Positions 42,235 to 50,629 of a stretch of DNA of 64,000 nucleotides are shown here, in pieces. How positions within the stretch are numbered: the first letter of the stretch is position 1; each line of letters opens with the position of its first letter. Both the position numbers and the translations under genes were made by a program. Source of the stretch: a virus; IMG/VR virus record IMGVR_UViG_3300030098_004363, positions 29,213 to 93,212 of that record; one strand, given 5' to 3'. Under the pieces are notes generated by a model. It ran no database searches and had not been told where the DNA came from. It worked only from the letters and a program-made list of their open reading frames with translations.

Positions 42235-44400
42235 CTATTTATTGGAAAGGACTAACTTAACGTAGTCCAGAATGTGTGCTTTGCGAATTTCTCGTTCTGC
42301 TTCATTGTCGTAGTATGAGTGGAGTTCGGTGTAGTTCAGTACAGGGAAAGTATCAGTGATTTTACTTTCTCTCTTATTCCACTCATCAGGGTCTACAGTG
42401 ACATCATCCTGAAGTCCACGACCCAAGCCAAGATGCCTGTTGAGCGAACTCATGGCAACCCACAGCTTTTCGTTTGAACGATACCACTTGTAGTCATCGA
42501 CATACTCTCGTATCTCTTCAGGCAGATTGTCTACTTCAGATAGCCAATTAGCAACAAGTTCTTTTGAAGCATTTTCATGTTGTCTCCAAGCGATATGTTC
42601 AACATTCCACTCAAGAACTTCAGCAATGCGATCATTGTATGCCGACTGCATGTAATCAAAGTAGCTAGTCCACTGACCATTAGCATTAAACTTCTTCTTC
42701 TTTAGCTCTTGACTCTTGATGCCGTAGATAGGAACTTCTTCATCAATCTCACAGCCAATGTCTGCAAGTAGCTCATTAAACCTTTTGATGTTATTCCAAT
42801 CACCCATGCGATTGCCATCACGACCAACAATCTCATAGCGATTGATCTCAAAGTATAAGCCGCCTTCTTCCATGTCTACTTCAATGTCTTTCCAGTGACC
42901 ACGATTGTAGTCCCAGATACACACTTTACTTCTGTAACTAGCACCAGAGTTATTGCTTCTGCTTCTAGTAACTGATGGAAGACTTGAGGCAAGGATCAAG
43001 TGTTCTTCAGTACAACCCAACCATTTCATAACGGACTGCTTGTCGCCGTCACTAATTAGGTAATAGTCAAACTTGTTCTTTTCTCGGTCATGCTTATCAC
43101 CAAGTTGTCCCTTAGCATAGTTCTTAGCACGAGAAACAGCACCACGTTTCAGGTCATCCAAGATTAGAACTATAACTTTAGTACCACTATCAAATCGAAT
43201 AAACTCCGTGTCATCACAACTAATAGCAGTCTTCCAGTTTTCTCGATATATCTTACGAATCTTGTACTTGGGAACTTCCATGTCTTTACCAGTGACATCT
43301 TGGACAGTCTTCTTTGGTGCATACAGTCTGTCGTAAGCATCATCAAACAAGTCTTTACCGTTCCACTGAATCTTGTCACTGAATGTTTTAACGATCTCAC
43401 TCAAGTGACCGCCTTCTCTACGGAAGTTCTTGTATTTGATTCGTGCGTCCCAATGCGTAGGACATTCATCAAAGCTCTCACCAAGAGTCTCTTTCATTTC
43501 TTCAATGATAAACTCACAGGCTTCAACAATAGCTTTCTTGGTATACTCGTTGTAACTAAGAGATTCACGACTTGGTGTAATGTCTACATCACCAATAGCA
43601 AAGTGAATGTGTAAATTAGTTCTCAATACAGCAGTAACAGTTTCATTGTACGCTGAAAACTGCTCTGAATCAAGATCATATGCAACCTGACCCATGATAG
43701 CTTTAGCTTTAATGTCCCATCGTCGCTGTTTATTGCTGTTCAACAAACCCCAAGTGCTACCAGTCAAGATATAATCGAAGTCTTCTATTTCAATATCACT
43801 ATTGAAGTTGGGCTTAACCTTGAAGTGTTTGTATACTTCTTTAGCTTCCTCCTCGAACTCTTGTACATCATCAGTATCTACACTAAACAATACATGCAAT
43901 CCATTAGGCTCAGTAGTATCATTTTCTGACATCAAAGCAAACACAGGTTTATTGTGTTCATCTTTGAAAGAATTATAAACACGCACTTTACCATTGTGAT
44001 AAGAAGTGACAATGAAACTGTCTGTATAAGCAAATGGTGATTTACTACCAAGACCAAGACAGCCGACTGCATCATTGGTATTAGTCTTCGTGCTACCAAA
44101 GTATGTAGTGTAAAGATTCATGCAGTCTTCGTGAGATAGGCCAGTGCCGAAGTCACGAATCGCAAAGTAAGGATTAAACCTATCTGGCATAGTGACACTA
44201 AACGGAACGTCACGCTTACCAGCGTCAACATGAGCATCGTAAGCATTTGTAGAAAGCTCACGAATAACAGCTTTGATCTTATTTGAGTATAGACCGTCCG
44301 AGAGGATCGAGAAGGCTTTAGCCGATGCCTCAATCGTGTAAGTGGATTCTTCAAAGTCACCTGACCGTACAACGCTGTTTACTTCATTCTGCAATTTCAT
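42235..44400 (-). CDS. rIIA: rIIA-like GHKL ATPase
   Basis: 721 residues, as long as T4 rIIA (725). The GHKL ATP-binding motifs stand in order: IRELSTNAYDAHVDAG (N box), AIRDFGTGLSHED (G1) and CLGLGSKSPFAYTD (G2). The rest is the large conserved rIIA body. It is transcribed from a good sigma70-like promoter at 44447-44475. It probably works with rIIB against host defence or in early host takeover. Confidence 0.9.
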   Translation of the reverse strand: MKLQNEVNSVVRSGDFEESTYTIEASAKAFSILSDGLYSNKIKAVIRELSTNAYDAHVDAGKRDVPFSVTMPDRFNPYFAIRDFGTGLSHEDCMNLYTTYFGSTKTNTNDAVGCLGLGSKSPFAYTDSFIVTSYHNGKVRVYNSFKDEHNKPVFALMSENDTTEPNGLHVLFSVDTDDVQEFEEEAKEVYKHFKVKPNFNSDIEIEDFDYILTGSTWGLLNSNKQRRWDIKAKAIMGQVAYDLDSEQFSAYNETVTAVLRTNLHIHFAIGDVDITPSRESLSYNEYTKKAIVEACEFIIEEMKETLGESFDECPTHWDARIKYKNFRREGGHLSEIVKTFSDKIQWNGKDLFDDAYDRLYAPKKTVQDVTGKDMEVPKYKIRKIYRENWKTAISCDDTEFIRFDSGTKVIVLILDDLKRGAVSRAKNYAKGQLGDKHDREKNKFDYYLISDGDKQSVMKWLGCTEEHLILASSLPSVTRSRSNNSGASYRSKVCIWDYNRGHWKDIEVDMEEGGLYFEINRYEIVGRDGNRMGDWNNIKRFNELLADIGCEIDEEVPIYGIKSQELKKKKFNANGQWTSYFDYMQSAYNDRIAEVLEWNVEHIAWRQHENASKELVANWLSEVDNLPEEIREYVDDYKWYRSNEKLWVAMSSLNRHLGLGRGLQDDVTVDPDEWNKRESKITDTFPVLNYTELHSYYDNEAEREIRKAHILDYVKLVLSNK

Positions 44401-44446
44401 TTTTCAATTCCCATAAATCAAAAGACTAAATATCAACTATTCTTAT

Positions 44447-44475
44447 AGTCTAATCGACAGGAATCAAAAAGTCAA
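44447..44475 (-). promoter_or_regulatory. sigma70-type promoter of rIIA
   Basis: TTGACT, 17 nt, TAGACT on the minus strand, about 45 nt before the rIIA start and after the tRNA-Arg gene. Confidence 0.7.
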
Positions 44476-44516
44476 ATACTTTTTTTCAGAAATATCACGA
44501 AAATCTTTCCGTTAAG

Positions 44517-44588
44517 TAGGGCGTGCAGGAATCGAACCCGCATCGGAGGCTTAGAAGGCCACTGTTCTATCCGTTGAACTAACGCCCC
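44517..44588 (-). tRNA. tRNA-Arg (UCU)
   Basis: 72 nt cloverleaf. The acceptor GGGGCGT pairs with ACGCCCT (one G-U), the D arm is GTTC/GAAC and the T loop is TTCGATT. The anticodon loop CTTCTAA gives TCT. One mismatch is in the anticodon stem. CCA is not encoded. Its 5' end overlaps the last codons of the gene at 44579-44827. It reads AGA, a codon frequent in this AT-rich genome. Confidence 0.9.
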
Positions 44589-44827
44589 AAATCGTTAAAT
44601 GCCTCAATGACATCTACTGTGTTTATAATAACTTCGTCTGGTATCGTTATTCTTATTATGTCTCTTTCAGAGAGGAAACCCTTTTGGCTAACAAAGAAGT
44701 TGTCTTCAAACTCAACAGTTCTAAAATTCTTGGCTTCAATAAACAATGATTTCATACATGCGGACATTTCGTCTCGTGCGTTTAGAACGTGTTTTATATT
44801 TCCGCTTTCAACGTAATACTTAGGCAT
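44579..44827 (-). CDS. hypothetical small protein
   Basis: 82 residues (MPKYYVESGNIKHVLNARDE and onward), a small alpha/beta protein of the kind common in phages. Its end overlaps the tRNA-Arg by 10 nt. Unknown function. Confidence 0.65.
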   Translation of the reverse strand: MPKYYVESGNIKHVLNARDEMSACMKSLFIEAKNFRTVEFEDNFFVSQKGFLSERDIIRITIPDEVIINTVDVIEAFNDLGR

Positions 44828-45014
44828 CTTCTTCCTCTTTAGGTTTTTTATAGGGAGCTATCCTACTTCTGTTTTTCCACTGTATAAGCTCAATAGCTTT
44901 CTTGTCTCTGTTCTCAGCCTTAATTGCTTTACTGCGCCTAGCCTGTTTTGCTTTTCTAGCCCTCTCTTTGGCTTTTTGTTTTTTGTATTTTCTTTTGTTG
45001 TTATAGTTGGTCAT
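44820..45014 (-). CDS. very basic small protein
   Basis: 64 residues, about 40 percent Lys and Arg (KAKERARKAKQARRSKAIKA), with an acidic last few residues. It may bind nucleic acid. It overlaps both neighbours by short stretches. Confidence 0.6.
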   Translation of the reverse strand: MTNYNNKRKYKKQKAKERARKAKQARRSKAIKAENRDKKAIELIQWKNRSRIAPYKKPKEEEDA

Positions 45015-45708
45015 GTTTGTAGTCCCGTAATATACTCATGGTTTGTTTCCAGCTATTAACATTATAATAGTTGTCGCACATAACAGCCAACGTATAATCG
45101 TTTCCACCAACATGACACATATCGCCAAAGAAAAAACATCTACCTTCCATGTCTGACAGAACCTGTGATTTGTCTTTTCCCTTTGGGTATATGTCTATGC
45201 TTATCTCTCCACCTATTGAAAACTCAAGTTGTGGGTATTTTTTAGACAGGTCTTCGGCTATGTCCACCCTCTCATGATTTCTCTTGTCCCATTCAAAATA
45301 CTCTCTTCTCAATACTTTGTCGCAAGATCGTCCTACTGTGGATATATTTACCATGCCTACCCGTTCTTCTATATTATTTTCGGCACGGCCATACCATCTA
45401 CTCTTCTCTAAAATATTTAAGATGTCCAATCTTAACTCAGCGGACATCAACCAATTTGATTCTTTTACTAATCGACCTCTTTTGTAGAGTTGGTTTCCTG
45501 AGCATTGGTAAGAACCGTCAACAAGCCTCCATAGCGGAAGCCCTACTTGTTCTATTGTTTTGTCTTTATCTGAACCTGTAACAAGAAAAACCTTGTTTCC
45601 GTTAGTTTGTTGTCTTACAACCCAGTGACCAAAAAACCTTCTGAACCTATCAATCATGGGTTTTCTTGCGGGCGTGAGCGTTCCATCAACATCAAACAAA
45701 AAGTTCAT
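45001..45708 (-). CDS. pmm: eukaryote-type phosphomannomutase (HAD)
   Basis: 235 residues from the ATG at 45708, ATGA-overlapping the upstream stop. FDVDGTLTPARKP holds the HAD nucleophile Asp6 and general acid Asp8. ERVGMVNISTVGRSC, FSIGGEISIDIYPKGKDKSQ and FFFGDMCHVGGNDYTLAV are the diagnostic motifs of the PMM type of eukaryotes. That type differs from bacterial ManB. It turns mannose-6-phosphate into mannose-1-phosphate for GDP-mannose. The family is unusual in a phage. Confidence 0.9.
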   Translation of the reverse strand: MNFLFDVDGTLTPARKPMIDRFRRFFGHWVVRQQTNGNKVFLVTGSDKDKTIEQVGLPLWRLVDGSYQCSGNQLYKRGRLVKESNWLMSAELRLDILNILEKSRWYGRAENNIEERVGMVNISTVGRSCDKVLRREYFEWDKRNHERVDIAEDLSKKYPQLEFSIGGEISIDIYPKGKDKSQVLSDMEGRCFFFGDMCHVGGNDYTLAVMCDNYYNVNSWKQTMSILRDYKHDQL

Positions 45709-45983
45709 TTTCTCATGTTCCAATTTTTTCTTGCTTCAACCCAGTCTTCTGCACCACCAGAAGATGCCGTACAATCCGAACACTCATACCAATACAAAGC
45801 TATGCTATCTAATGCTTCGGCCTGTGGCTTACCACCACAAAAGGGACATGGAAGCAATGAATCTTCGGTAAACTCCGTTACCTCTATGTCATGCTCGCCA
45901 CATTTTATGCACCATATAGGTTTGTTGTCCCCTTTTACTATCCTTCCGCAGCAACTAAGGAACCATTTAACAATAGCTATCAT
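45705..45983 (-). CDS. Lar-like zinc-ribbon protein
   Basis: 92 residues. The second half, LLPCPFCGGKPQ, YWYECSDCTASSGGAEDWV and the closing ARKNWN, matches Lar restriction-alleviation proteins (two Cys pairs ending in W-N). The first half has a separate Cys set, LSCCGRIVKG then WCIKCGEHD, shared with the cupin gene at 51269-51772. Lar of the Rac prophage affects type I restriction; the same role here is inference. Confidence 0.72.
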   Translation of the reverse strand: MIAIVKWFLSCCGRIVKGDNKPIWCIKCGEHDIEVTEFTEDSLLPCPFCGGKPQAEALDSIALYWYECSDCTASSGGAEDWVEARKNWNMRK

Positions 45984-46309
45984 TTAATACTCGCCGCTAA
46001 AAGTTCATCTTCTCTTTCTTCTTCTACTTCTGGAATCATGTCTAACAATTCATCTTGCAATTCACCAGCATAGTTCATCCAGTATTTAGCTTGATGATTA
46101 GCTAATCGCAATTCATTCTGTAGACGATGCTCCATTACACTAACACCTCCAATTAGCTGTAGCCTTTCAGGTAGTTGCCAAATCATTTTATCATGCGCCC
46201 AGATACTTAACTTAATAAGCCATGATATTTTAGTTTTTGTAGCGAGATCGTGAAACAAGAATACTGTATTGTTCCACTTCCTGTTGACGTAATTCAAAAA
46301 TCTATACAT
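45980..46309 (-). CDS. hypothetical helical protein
   Basis: 109 residues. The N-terminus is Arg/Trp-rich, and the C-terminal half is an acidic helix (ELQDELLDMIPEVEEEREDE). Not recognised. Confidence 0.6.
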   Translation of the reverse strand: MYRFLNYVNRKWNNTVFLFHDLATKTKISWLIKLSIWAHDKMIWQLPERLQLIGGVSVMEHRLQNELRLANHQAKYWMNYAGELQDELLDMIPEVEEEREDELLAASIK

Positions 46310-46331
46310 CTTATTTCTCCATTAAAGGTAG

Positions 46332-46405
46332 TAGGCTTGGTAGGACTTGAACCCACGACAAAGGGATTATGAGTCCCCTGCTCTAACCAACTGAGCTACA
46401 AGCCC
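46332..46405 (-). tRNA. tRNA with CAU anticodon (Met or Ile2)
   Basis: 74 nt. The acceptor is GGGCTTG/CAAGCCT, the D arm carries TAGCTCAGTTGGTTAGAGC, the anticodon loop is CTCATAA and the T loop is TTCAAGT. Stem GGGGA/TCCCT. The ACTCATAAT context is like tRNA-Ile2, whose C34 becomes lysidine, but elongator Met cannot be excluded. CCA is not encoded. Confidence 0.9.
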
Positions 46406-46412
46406 ATAGTTT

Positions 46413-47093
46413 CTATATTTTTCTCGTGAAAGAGTTTGAAGGTTTCATTCTGTTTTGTTGTTCTAATCTTTTAAGTTTTTCTCTGATGGCATCTGACATC
46501 TTTACTCTATTCTCTTCGTGAGCTTTATACTTAGAGTTTTGTCTGCTTTCTTGTCTGCATGACTTACATAGTTTCTTTTTCTTCATTCTGACACCACATC
46601 CAGAACACTTTCGCCATTGTTTTTGCTTGCCTGCTCTTTTTGATTTAGTGGGTTTTGGCTTTGTTTTTCTAATAGTTGTTTTGGGTTTAGGTTTATCTAG
46701 CCATTCATTAGTCTTCTCAAGTGATCTTATTACAATAACTTCATCAGTAGTGTATTGATGCGCTCTGCTGTGACAGCTTTGGCATACTAAAGTCAGACCT
46801 TCTATTGTGTCTCCATCTAGGTTTGCTTTTGTGTACTCTCTATGATGAACTATCTGGCGAACACCCTTACCTTGCATCTCTAATTTACAGCTTTGACAAA
46901 CACCTTTGAACTTTTCTTTTACCTGTGGTCGTATCTTTTTTAGCCAAAGGTCTGAGGACATGTATTCTTCATAACTATCGAACCCAATCTCATCTAATAT
47001 CTTTTGTCTAGATGGTATCTCATTCCATTCGTTATATACTGTTCTCTTTTTGTTGCGTTTTCTGCTTCTCTTGTTCTTTTTCTTCTTACCCAT
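46413..47093 (-). CDS. HNH endonuclease
   Basis: 226 residues. A basic start (KKKKNKRSRKRNKKR) is followed by the HNH site: VCQSCKLEMQ, IVHHREYTKAN and LVCQSCHSRAH. The C-terminal part carries a second zinc-ribbon-like set (KCSGCGVRMKKKKLCKSC). It lies between two tRNA genes, a common place for homing-type HNH nucleases. Confidence 0.85.
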   Translation of the reverse strand: MGKKKKNKRSRKRNKKRTVYNEWNEIPSRQKILDEIGFDSYEEYMSSDLWLKKIRPQVKEKFKGVCQSCKLEMQGKGVRQIVHHREYTKANLDGDTIEGLTLVCQSCHSRAHQYTTDEVIVIRSLEKTNEWLDKPKPKTTIRKTKPKPTKSKRAGKQKQWRKCSGCGVRMKKKKLCKSCRQESRQNSKYKAHEENRVKMSDAIREKLKRLEQQNRMKPSNSFTRKI

Positions 47094-47101
47094 TAATTAA
47101 G

Positions 47102-47174
47102 TACCTCGTAGGAGAATTGAACTCCTGTCTTCGGCGTGAAAAGCCGATGTCCTAGTCCACTAGACGAACGAGGC
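47102..47174 (-). tRNA. tRNA-Glu (UUC)
   Basis: 73 nt. The acceptor is GCCTCGT/ACGAGGT (first pair G-U), the anticodon loop TTTTCAC gives TTC with stem TCGGC/GCCGA, and the T loop is TTCAATT. CCA not encoded. A typical phage tRNA gene. Confidence 0.9.
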
Positions 47175-47227
47175 AAGGCTGGTATTAGTATCAGGATGTT
47201 TGCACGTTAAATGTAAACAAACCAGCC

Positions 47228-47262
47228 AAAAAAAGGCGAGTTAAGTCTAAACCTAACCCGCC
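47228..47262 (-). terminator. rho-independent terminator after the 47281 gene
   Basis: GGCGGGTTAGG pairs with CTTAACTCGCC (two G-U), 6-nt loop, followed by seven T on the minus strand. It separates the 47.3-48 kb genes from the tRNA-Glu/HNH unit. Confidence 0.85.
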
Positions 47263-47280
47263 TATTAACTCAGGATAGTT

Positions 47281-47829
47281 TTATTCTGAGTCTTTTACCT
47301 CTTTAATCTTTTCGTTCAAAGATTCGATGACCTCAATATTATCTTTAAGACCTTCAGAATTTTTGTCAAATTCAGGCTCCGCAATAGCGTTGCTGTCAAC
47401 CTCTCTTGGAGGAAGATTTACAAAACTAGGATATTTGCCATCAGGAAAGGCTGTTTCAATAGCCTCTCTATATCCCTTATTGTAATTAACTTCGCTAACC
47501 GCATCGTATTCCCAGTCAACCTGAGATAGACCACGCATGTAACCTTCATGCCACAAGTTATCAATGTGCTGACGATCTTCTGAATCTTGAGCATAGTAAT
47601 TAACCATGCCTTCAATTCGGCCTTGAGCAATCAAATTTTCTTCTGCCATTTTCTGAACATCGTTAAGTTGTAGCCAAAGTAACTCATCGGCAAACTCTGT
47701 GTTTACCTTAGCACGCATATCGGAAATCTCTAATTGATTATTCAAATTAGATATTTGCCATTGTTGTAAAATGAGTAAATTAACTACTGTCAAAATAGTT
47801 GCAACTGTGACGACATGATTCTTTTTCAT
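47281..47829 (-). CDS. membrane-anchored helical protein
   Basis: 182 residues. A single N-terminal membrane segment (VVTVATILTVVNLLILQQW) is followed by a long, acidic and mainly helical outer part with a Pro-rich middle (NLPPREVDSNAIAEPEF) and a charged C-terminal helix. Possibly a host-envelope or virion protein; unknown. Confidence 0.65.
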   Translation of the reverse strand: MKKNHVVTVATILTVVNLLILQQWQISNLNNQLEISDMRAKVNTEFADELLWLQLNDVQKMAEENLIAQGRIEGMVNYYAQDSEDRQHIDNLWHEGYMRGLSQVDWEYDAVSEVNYNKGYREAIETAFPDGKYPSFVNLPPREVDSNAIAEPEFDKNSEGLKDNIEVIESLNEKIKEVKDSE

Positions 47830-47859
47830 GCTAGTCTCCTAAAATAGTAAAGGTTCAAT

Positions 47860-48177
47860 CTATAGATTTAATGTTTGTCTAATTCTTCCTCTTAATACTT
47901 GGTCAATACCACGATTGCTTGTAGCTTCTGTTGCATTGATAAGATTGGAGGTCAATGTTGTAGTAAGTCCATTAGCTTTTCCGGCTGCTTTTCGACCGCG
48001 CTGGTTTACACGATACGTTCCGTGTCCAGTAAATCTAGCAACAGCAGTAACAGGATCAAATACTTCTCCTTTGTCTTTGCCGTTTCTAGCCTTAGCTCGA
48101 ATCTTGTTGCCATCCAAATACCAATTATAAGACTTGGTTGTTTGTGATAGTGTTAGTAAGAACTGAATCTCAGTCAT
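47860..48177 (-). CDS. hypothetical basic protein
   Basis: 105 residues, basic and Gly/Thr/Asn-rich (RVNQRGRKAAGKANGLTTTL). YNWYLDGNKIRAKARNGKDK looks like an N-terminal strand pair. Not recognised; could be DNA- or capsid-associated. Confidence 0.6.
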   Translation of the reverse strand: MTEIQFLLTLSQTTKSYNWYLDGNKIRAKARNGKDKGEVFDPVTAVARFTGHGTYRVNQRGRKAAGKANGLTTTLTSNLINATEATSNRGIDQVLRGRIRQTLNL

Positions 48178-48178
48178 G

Positions 48179-48337
48179 TTACTTTTCCTTATTTTCTTTT
48201 TCCTTAGATTTCTCCTTCAATTCTTTTCTGCAATCTTCCAAATGGTTTTCTAATGTTACAACATTTTCTCTCAACTGCTTTAGTTGATTTTCAACTTGTG
48301 CGATATATGCTTCTGCCATTTCTCTTTCTGTTGGCAT
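48179..48337 (-). CDS. small coiled-coil protein
   Basis: 52 residues, one long helix with heptads (QVENQLKQLRENVVTLENHL) and a Lys/Glu-rich tail. A ribosome site AGGAG stands 7 nt before the ATG. Its TAA is 1 nt from the next ATG. Confidence 0.68.
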   Translation of the reverse strand: MPTEREMAEAYIAQVENQLKQLRENVVTLENHLEDCRKELKEKSKEKENKEK

Positions 48338-48349
48338 CTTTGTCTCCTA

Positions 48350-48673
48350 TTATATTTTGTTGTTGGGGTTAATTTCTGGACTTGAACTAATTATTTCACC
48401 ATCTCCGGTAACAGCAATAAAGTAGCTGTAATCTATTCTTAGATTTGTAACCGACATAAGCTCAGTCTCAAGTTGGTGATGGCAGAAAACATCTACTCTC
48501 CACTTGTTGTCAAACACATTTGACGCTCTTATGGAATGGAAGTTCTTTGGCTTGCCACCAAGCCTCTTTATGACCTGCTCACATACGAAATCAGAATGGG
48601 AAGTTGTTGACTTCTTCTCCTGAGTTTGTTTCTTCTGGCTTTTCACTTTCGTTTGCTTCTGTAATGCGTTCAT
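48350..48673 (-). CDS. hypothetical protein, overlapping start
   Basis: 107 residues. AAAGG lies 8 nt before the ATG at 48673, so the 83-nt overlap with the upstream gene seems genuine. The body is compact alpha/beta (RVDVFCHHQLETELMSVTNL). Unknown. Confidence 0.6.
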   Translation of the reverse strand: MNALQKQTKVKSQKKQTQEKKSTTSHSDFVCEQVIKRLGGKPKNFHSIRASNVFDNKWRVDVFCHHQLETELMSVTNLRIDYSYFIAVTGDGEIISSSPEINPNNKI

Positions 48674-48953
48674 TAGTTTTACCTTTCAAATCGTTATATC
48701 TGTCTACAATACTTTTGTATCTTCTAGTTTGAGCAACAGTCTTTTCGGGGATGTTTCTCAAAAAGTGTCTCAAGTCTACATTGTTGCTCTTAGCAAAGTA
48801 AGCATTAAGAAGTAGAAGCTCTTTTGCGTTTAGCTTAGTTAGGGCTTTAACTATGTCTTCATTATTATTTTCATCGCTCACATTTATGTTTGACATAAGA
48901 GCGTCTATGTATAAGTTTTTATCGTTAGGTCTTCCTGCACTTTTATTATTCAT
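48591..48953 (-). CDS. hypothetical helical protein
   Basis: 120 residues from the ATG at 48953 (GAGG 6 nt upstream). Mostly charged helices (KALTKLNAKELLLLNAYFAK) with a disordered acidic tail ending NNFPF. Not recognised; possibly a capsid-assembly or DNA-packaging helper, but nothing proves it. Confidence 0.6.
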   Translation of the reverse strand: MNNKSAGRPNDKNLYIDALMSNINVSDENNNEDIVKALTKLNAKELLLLNAYFAKSNNVDLRHFLRNIPEKTVAQTRRYKSIVDRYNDLKGKTNERITEANESEKPEETNSGEEVNNFPF

Positions 48954-48954
48954 T

Positions 48955-49284
48955 TTATTCCTCAATATAATCTTCTATGTTTGGCATCAAATCTTCAAAG
49001 TTGGGTAACTCAAATGGTGAATTGATTGCGTTTTCGTCAACGGGAAACAACCCATAACTATTCTTTCTTTTGTCTTCTGGGTCGCTATAAATACACACCT
49101 TTTCAAGTTCAGGTTGGTGTTCGGAATACAATTCTCGTAATCTCTCAACCCTATCTTTCATATACTTTTCAACAGCTTGGCTAGTAACCCTTTCTGGTAT
49201 CCTACCCCTATTTCTTTTCTGTTGAGATAAAAGATCGAGTACATTGAATTGTTTGTACGATTCTAAATTTTGTCTTTTAATCAT
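48955..49284 (-). CDS. hypothetical protein
   Basis: 109 residues. Basic first half (LLSQQKRNRGRIPERV), acidic C-terminus (FEDLMPNIEDYIEE). Unknown function. Confidence 0.58.
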   Translation of the reverse strand: MIKRQNLESYKQFNVLDLLSQQKRNRGRIPERVTSQAVEKYMKDRVERLRELYSEHQPELEKVCIYSDPEDKRKNSYGLFPVDENAINSPFELPNFEDLMPNIEDYIEE

Positions 49285-49367
49285 TTCTGAGACACTAAAA
49301 ACGGAAACGTGATAACGTATTACCGATTTTAATTTCAGCGTCCGCAGATGTCAAGCATTTTTCAGAA

Positions 49368-49667
49368 TCAATACGGCCATTTTTCGGCTAAAACATTATT
49401 TACGTTTGGAATATCTACGATCCATCTTCCGTATTTACCAGTTTTATGTGTATTGATTATAAAATAACCTTCATTATCGACCTGTGTGGCTATTAGGTTT
49501 TCGAGCATGAGGGTGGCTCGTTTGAAATCCGGCTTTCCCCTTTCAGGTGTATTGACACCCTGAAGTCTACATCTAACCTTTGTGAAAACATAGAAACCAA
49601 GATCAATCTCCAAGTCTGCCGTGTCTCCATCAACACATCTTATGAGTTTAGCTCTGTAGTTGTACAT
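49368..49667 (-). CDS. staphylococcal-nuclease-like protein (short)
   Basis: 99 residues from the ATG at 49667. LIRCVDGDTADLEIDLGFYV and RLQGVNTPERGKPDF carry the Asp and Glu of the SNase core, and HKTGKYGRWIVDIP an equivalent Arg. Full SNases run to about 150 residues, so the last helices are missing, as in several phage versions. It would cleave nucleic acid near Ca2+. Confidence 0.78.
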   Translation of the reverse strand: MYNYRAKLIRCVDGDTADLEIDLGFYVFTKVRCRLQGVNTPERGKPDFKRATLMLENLIATQVDNEGYFIINTHKTGKYGRWIVDIPNVNNVLAEKWPY

Positions 49668-49783
49668 CAAAATATACTCGTTAGGTATTTATATATACAT
49701 ACACTTGTAAATAATACTGTTGATCCGGTAGCAAACCAACCTAGAGTAACTAACATCAATTTTCCATGATCTTTCAAAGTCAT
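49667..49783 (-). CDS. short membrane peptide
   Basis: 38 residues with one hydrophobic segment (LMLVTLGWFATGSTVLFTSV). Both ends overlap neighbouring genes (ATGA and TGATG), which suggests it is translated. Confidence 0.6.
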   Translation of the reverse strand: MTLKDHGKLMLVTLGWFATGSTVLFTSVCIYKYLTSIF

Positions 49784-50157
49784 AGTTTCCCTGCTTTACT
49801 GTATCCACGAAGTTCAGGCTTTTCTTTTAGTTCAAAGACCTCAACGTCTAATTGATAACCATCCCTGTCCTTAAATTTTCTAGGCCATTTCATCCTTTCA
49901 ATGACCCAACCTTTTTCTTCCATAGCTTTCAAGTCTTCATCAATGAGAGTTACAATTCCAGTTACAACTTCTCTTCTGTTAAAATTTCTACACATAAAAC
50001 TGTGTGCAGTTTCAGAAAACTTGAATATAGGCACATAAACATTGTCATCATTATCTCTTCTGATAACTGTTATAGGTAGCCAGCCTTCTTCCTTACACTC
50101 TTTTCTAAAGTCGGATAGAGACAGGCTTCCGTCGTTAAATATTACAGCAAAATTCAT
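49780..50157 (-). CDS. hypothetical protein
   Basis: 125 residues, alpha/beta, with ECKEEGWLPITVIRRDNDDN and EKGWVIERMKWPRKFKDRDG. Not recognised. Confidence 0.6.
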   Translation of the reverse strand: MNFAVIFNDGSLSLSDFRKECKEEGWLPITVIRRDNDDNVYVPIFKFSETAHSFMCRNFNRREVVTGIVTLIDEDLKAMEEKGWVIERMKWPRKFKDRDGYQLDVEVFELKEKPELRGYSKAGKL

Positions 50158-50348
50158 TCTTTATCTCTTATATTATCTTTGTAATACTTCTTAAACTCTT
50201 TGTACAGTTCTTTGACTTGCTTAAATGCTTCTTCTTCAGTTAGCTTTCCACCTTGTTCCAAATCGCATATGATACACATGCGTATCTCAAAATCCTTAAA
50301 TGGGTCGCGCTCTTCAGAGAATATTTTTTTTACATCTTCTTCAGTCAC
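50154..50348 (-). CDS. hypothetical small acidic protein
   Basis: 64 residues. GTG start, overlapping the stop of the next upstream gene (GTGA). Two helices (EEAFKQVKELYKEFKKYYKD). Unknown. Confidence 0.55.
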   Translation of the reverse strand: MTEEDVKKIFSEERDPFKDFEIRMCIICDLEQGGKLTEEEAFKQVKELYKEFKKYYKDNIRDKE

Positions 50349-50629
50349 TTGTCTTCCTCGTTAAATCTGTACTCTAAAAAATTTACATCGGAATCCAATT
50401 CCTCTCTTGTCTTTCCATAGAATGTTAAGTTGTTTTCTACAATAGTCAGAAACCAATCTGTCGCATTGTCAATTCCTTCTATAGACCACACGCTACTAAC
50501 TAGAGCGTCATATGGGTATATATCATTAGCGTAACAACTTCTGCAAAGAGCAAAAGTTTGACTAGAAAACGATGATGAACATGTTATACATTCATCTTCT
50601 TCTCCACAGGCTTCACACTTTCGTAGCAT
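50345..50629 (-). CDS. zinc-binding small protein
   Basis: 94 residues. CEACGEEDECITC and, later, FALCRSCYAND form a four-plus-Cys zinc module; an acidic helical part follows. Unknown function. Confidence 0.62.
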   Translation of the reverse strand: MLRKCEACGEEDECITCSSSFSSQTFALCRSCYANDIYPYDALVSSVWSIEGIDNATDWFLTIVENNLTFYGKTREELDSDVNFLEYRFNEEDK

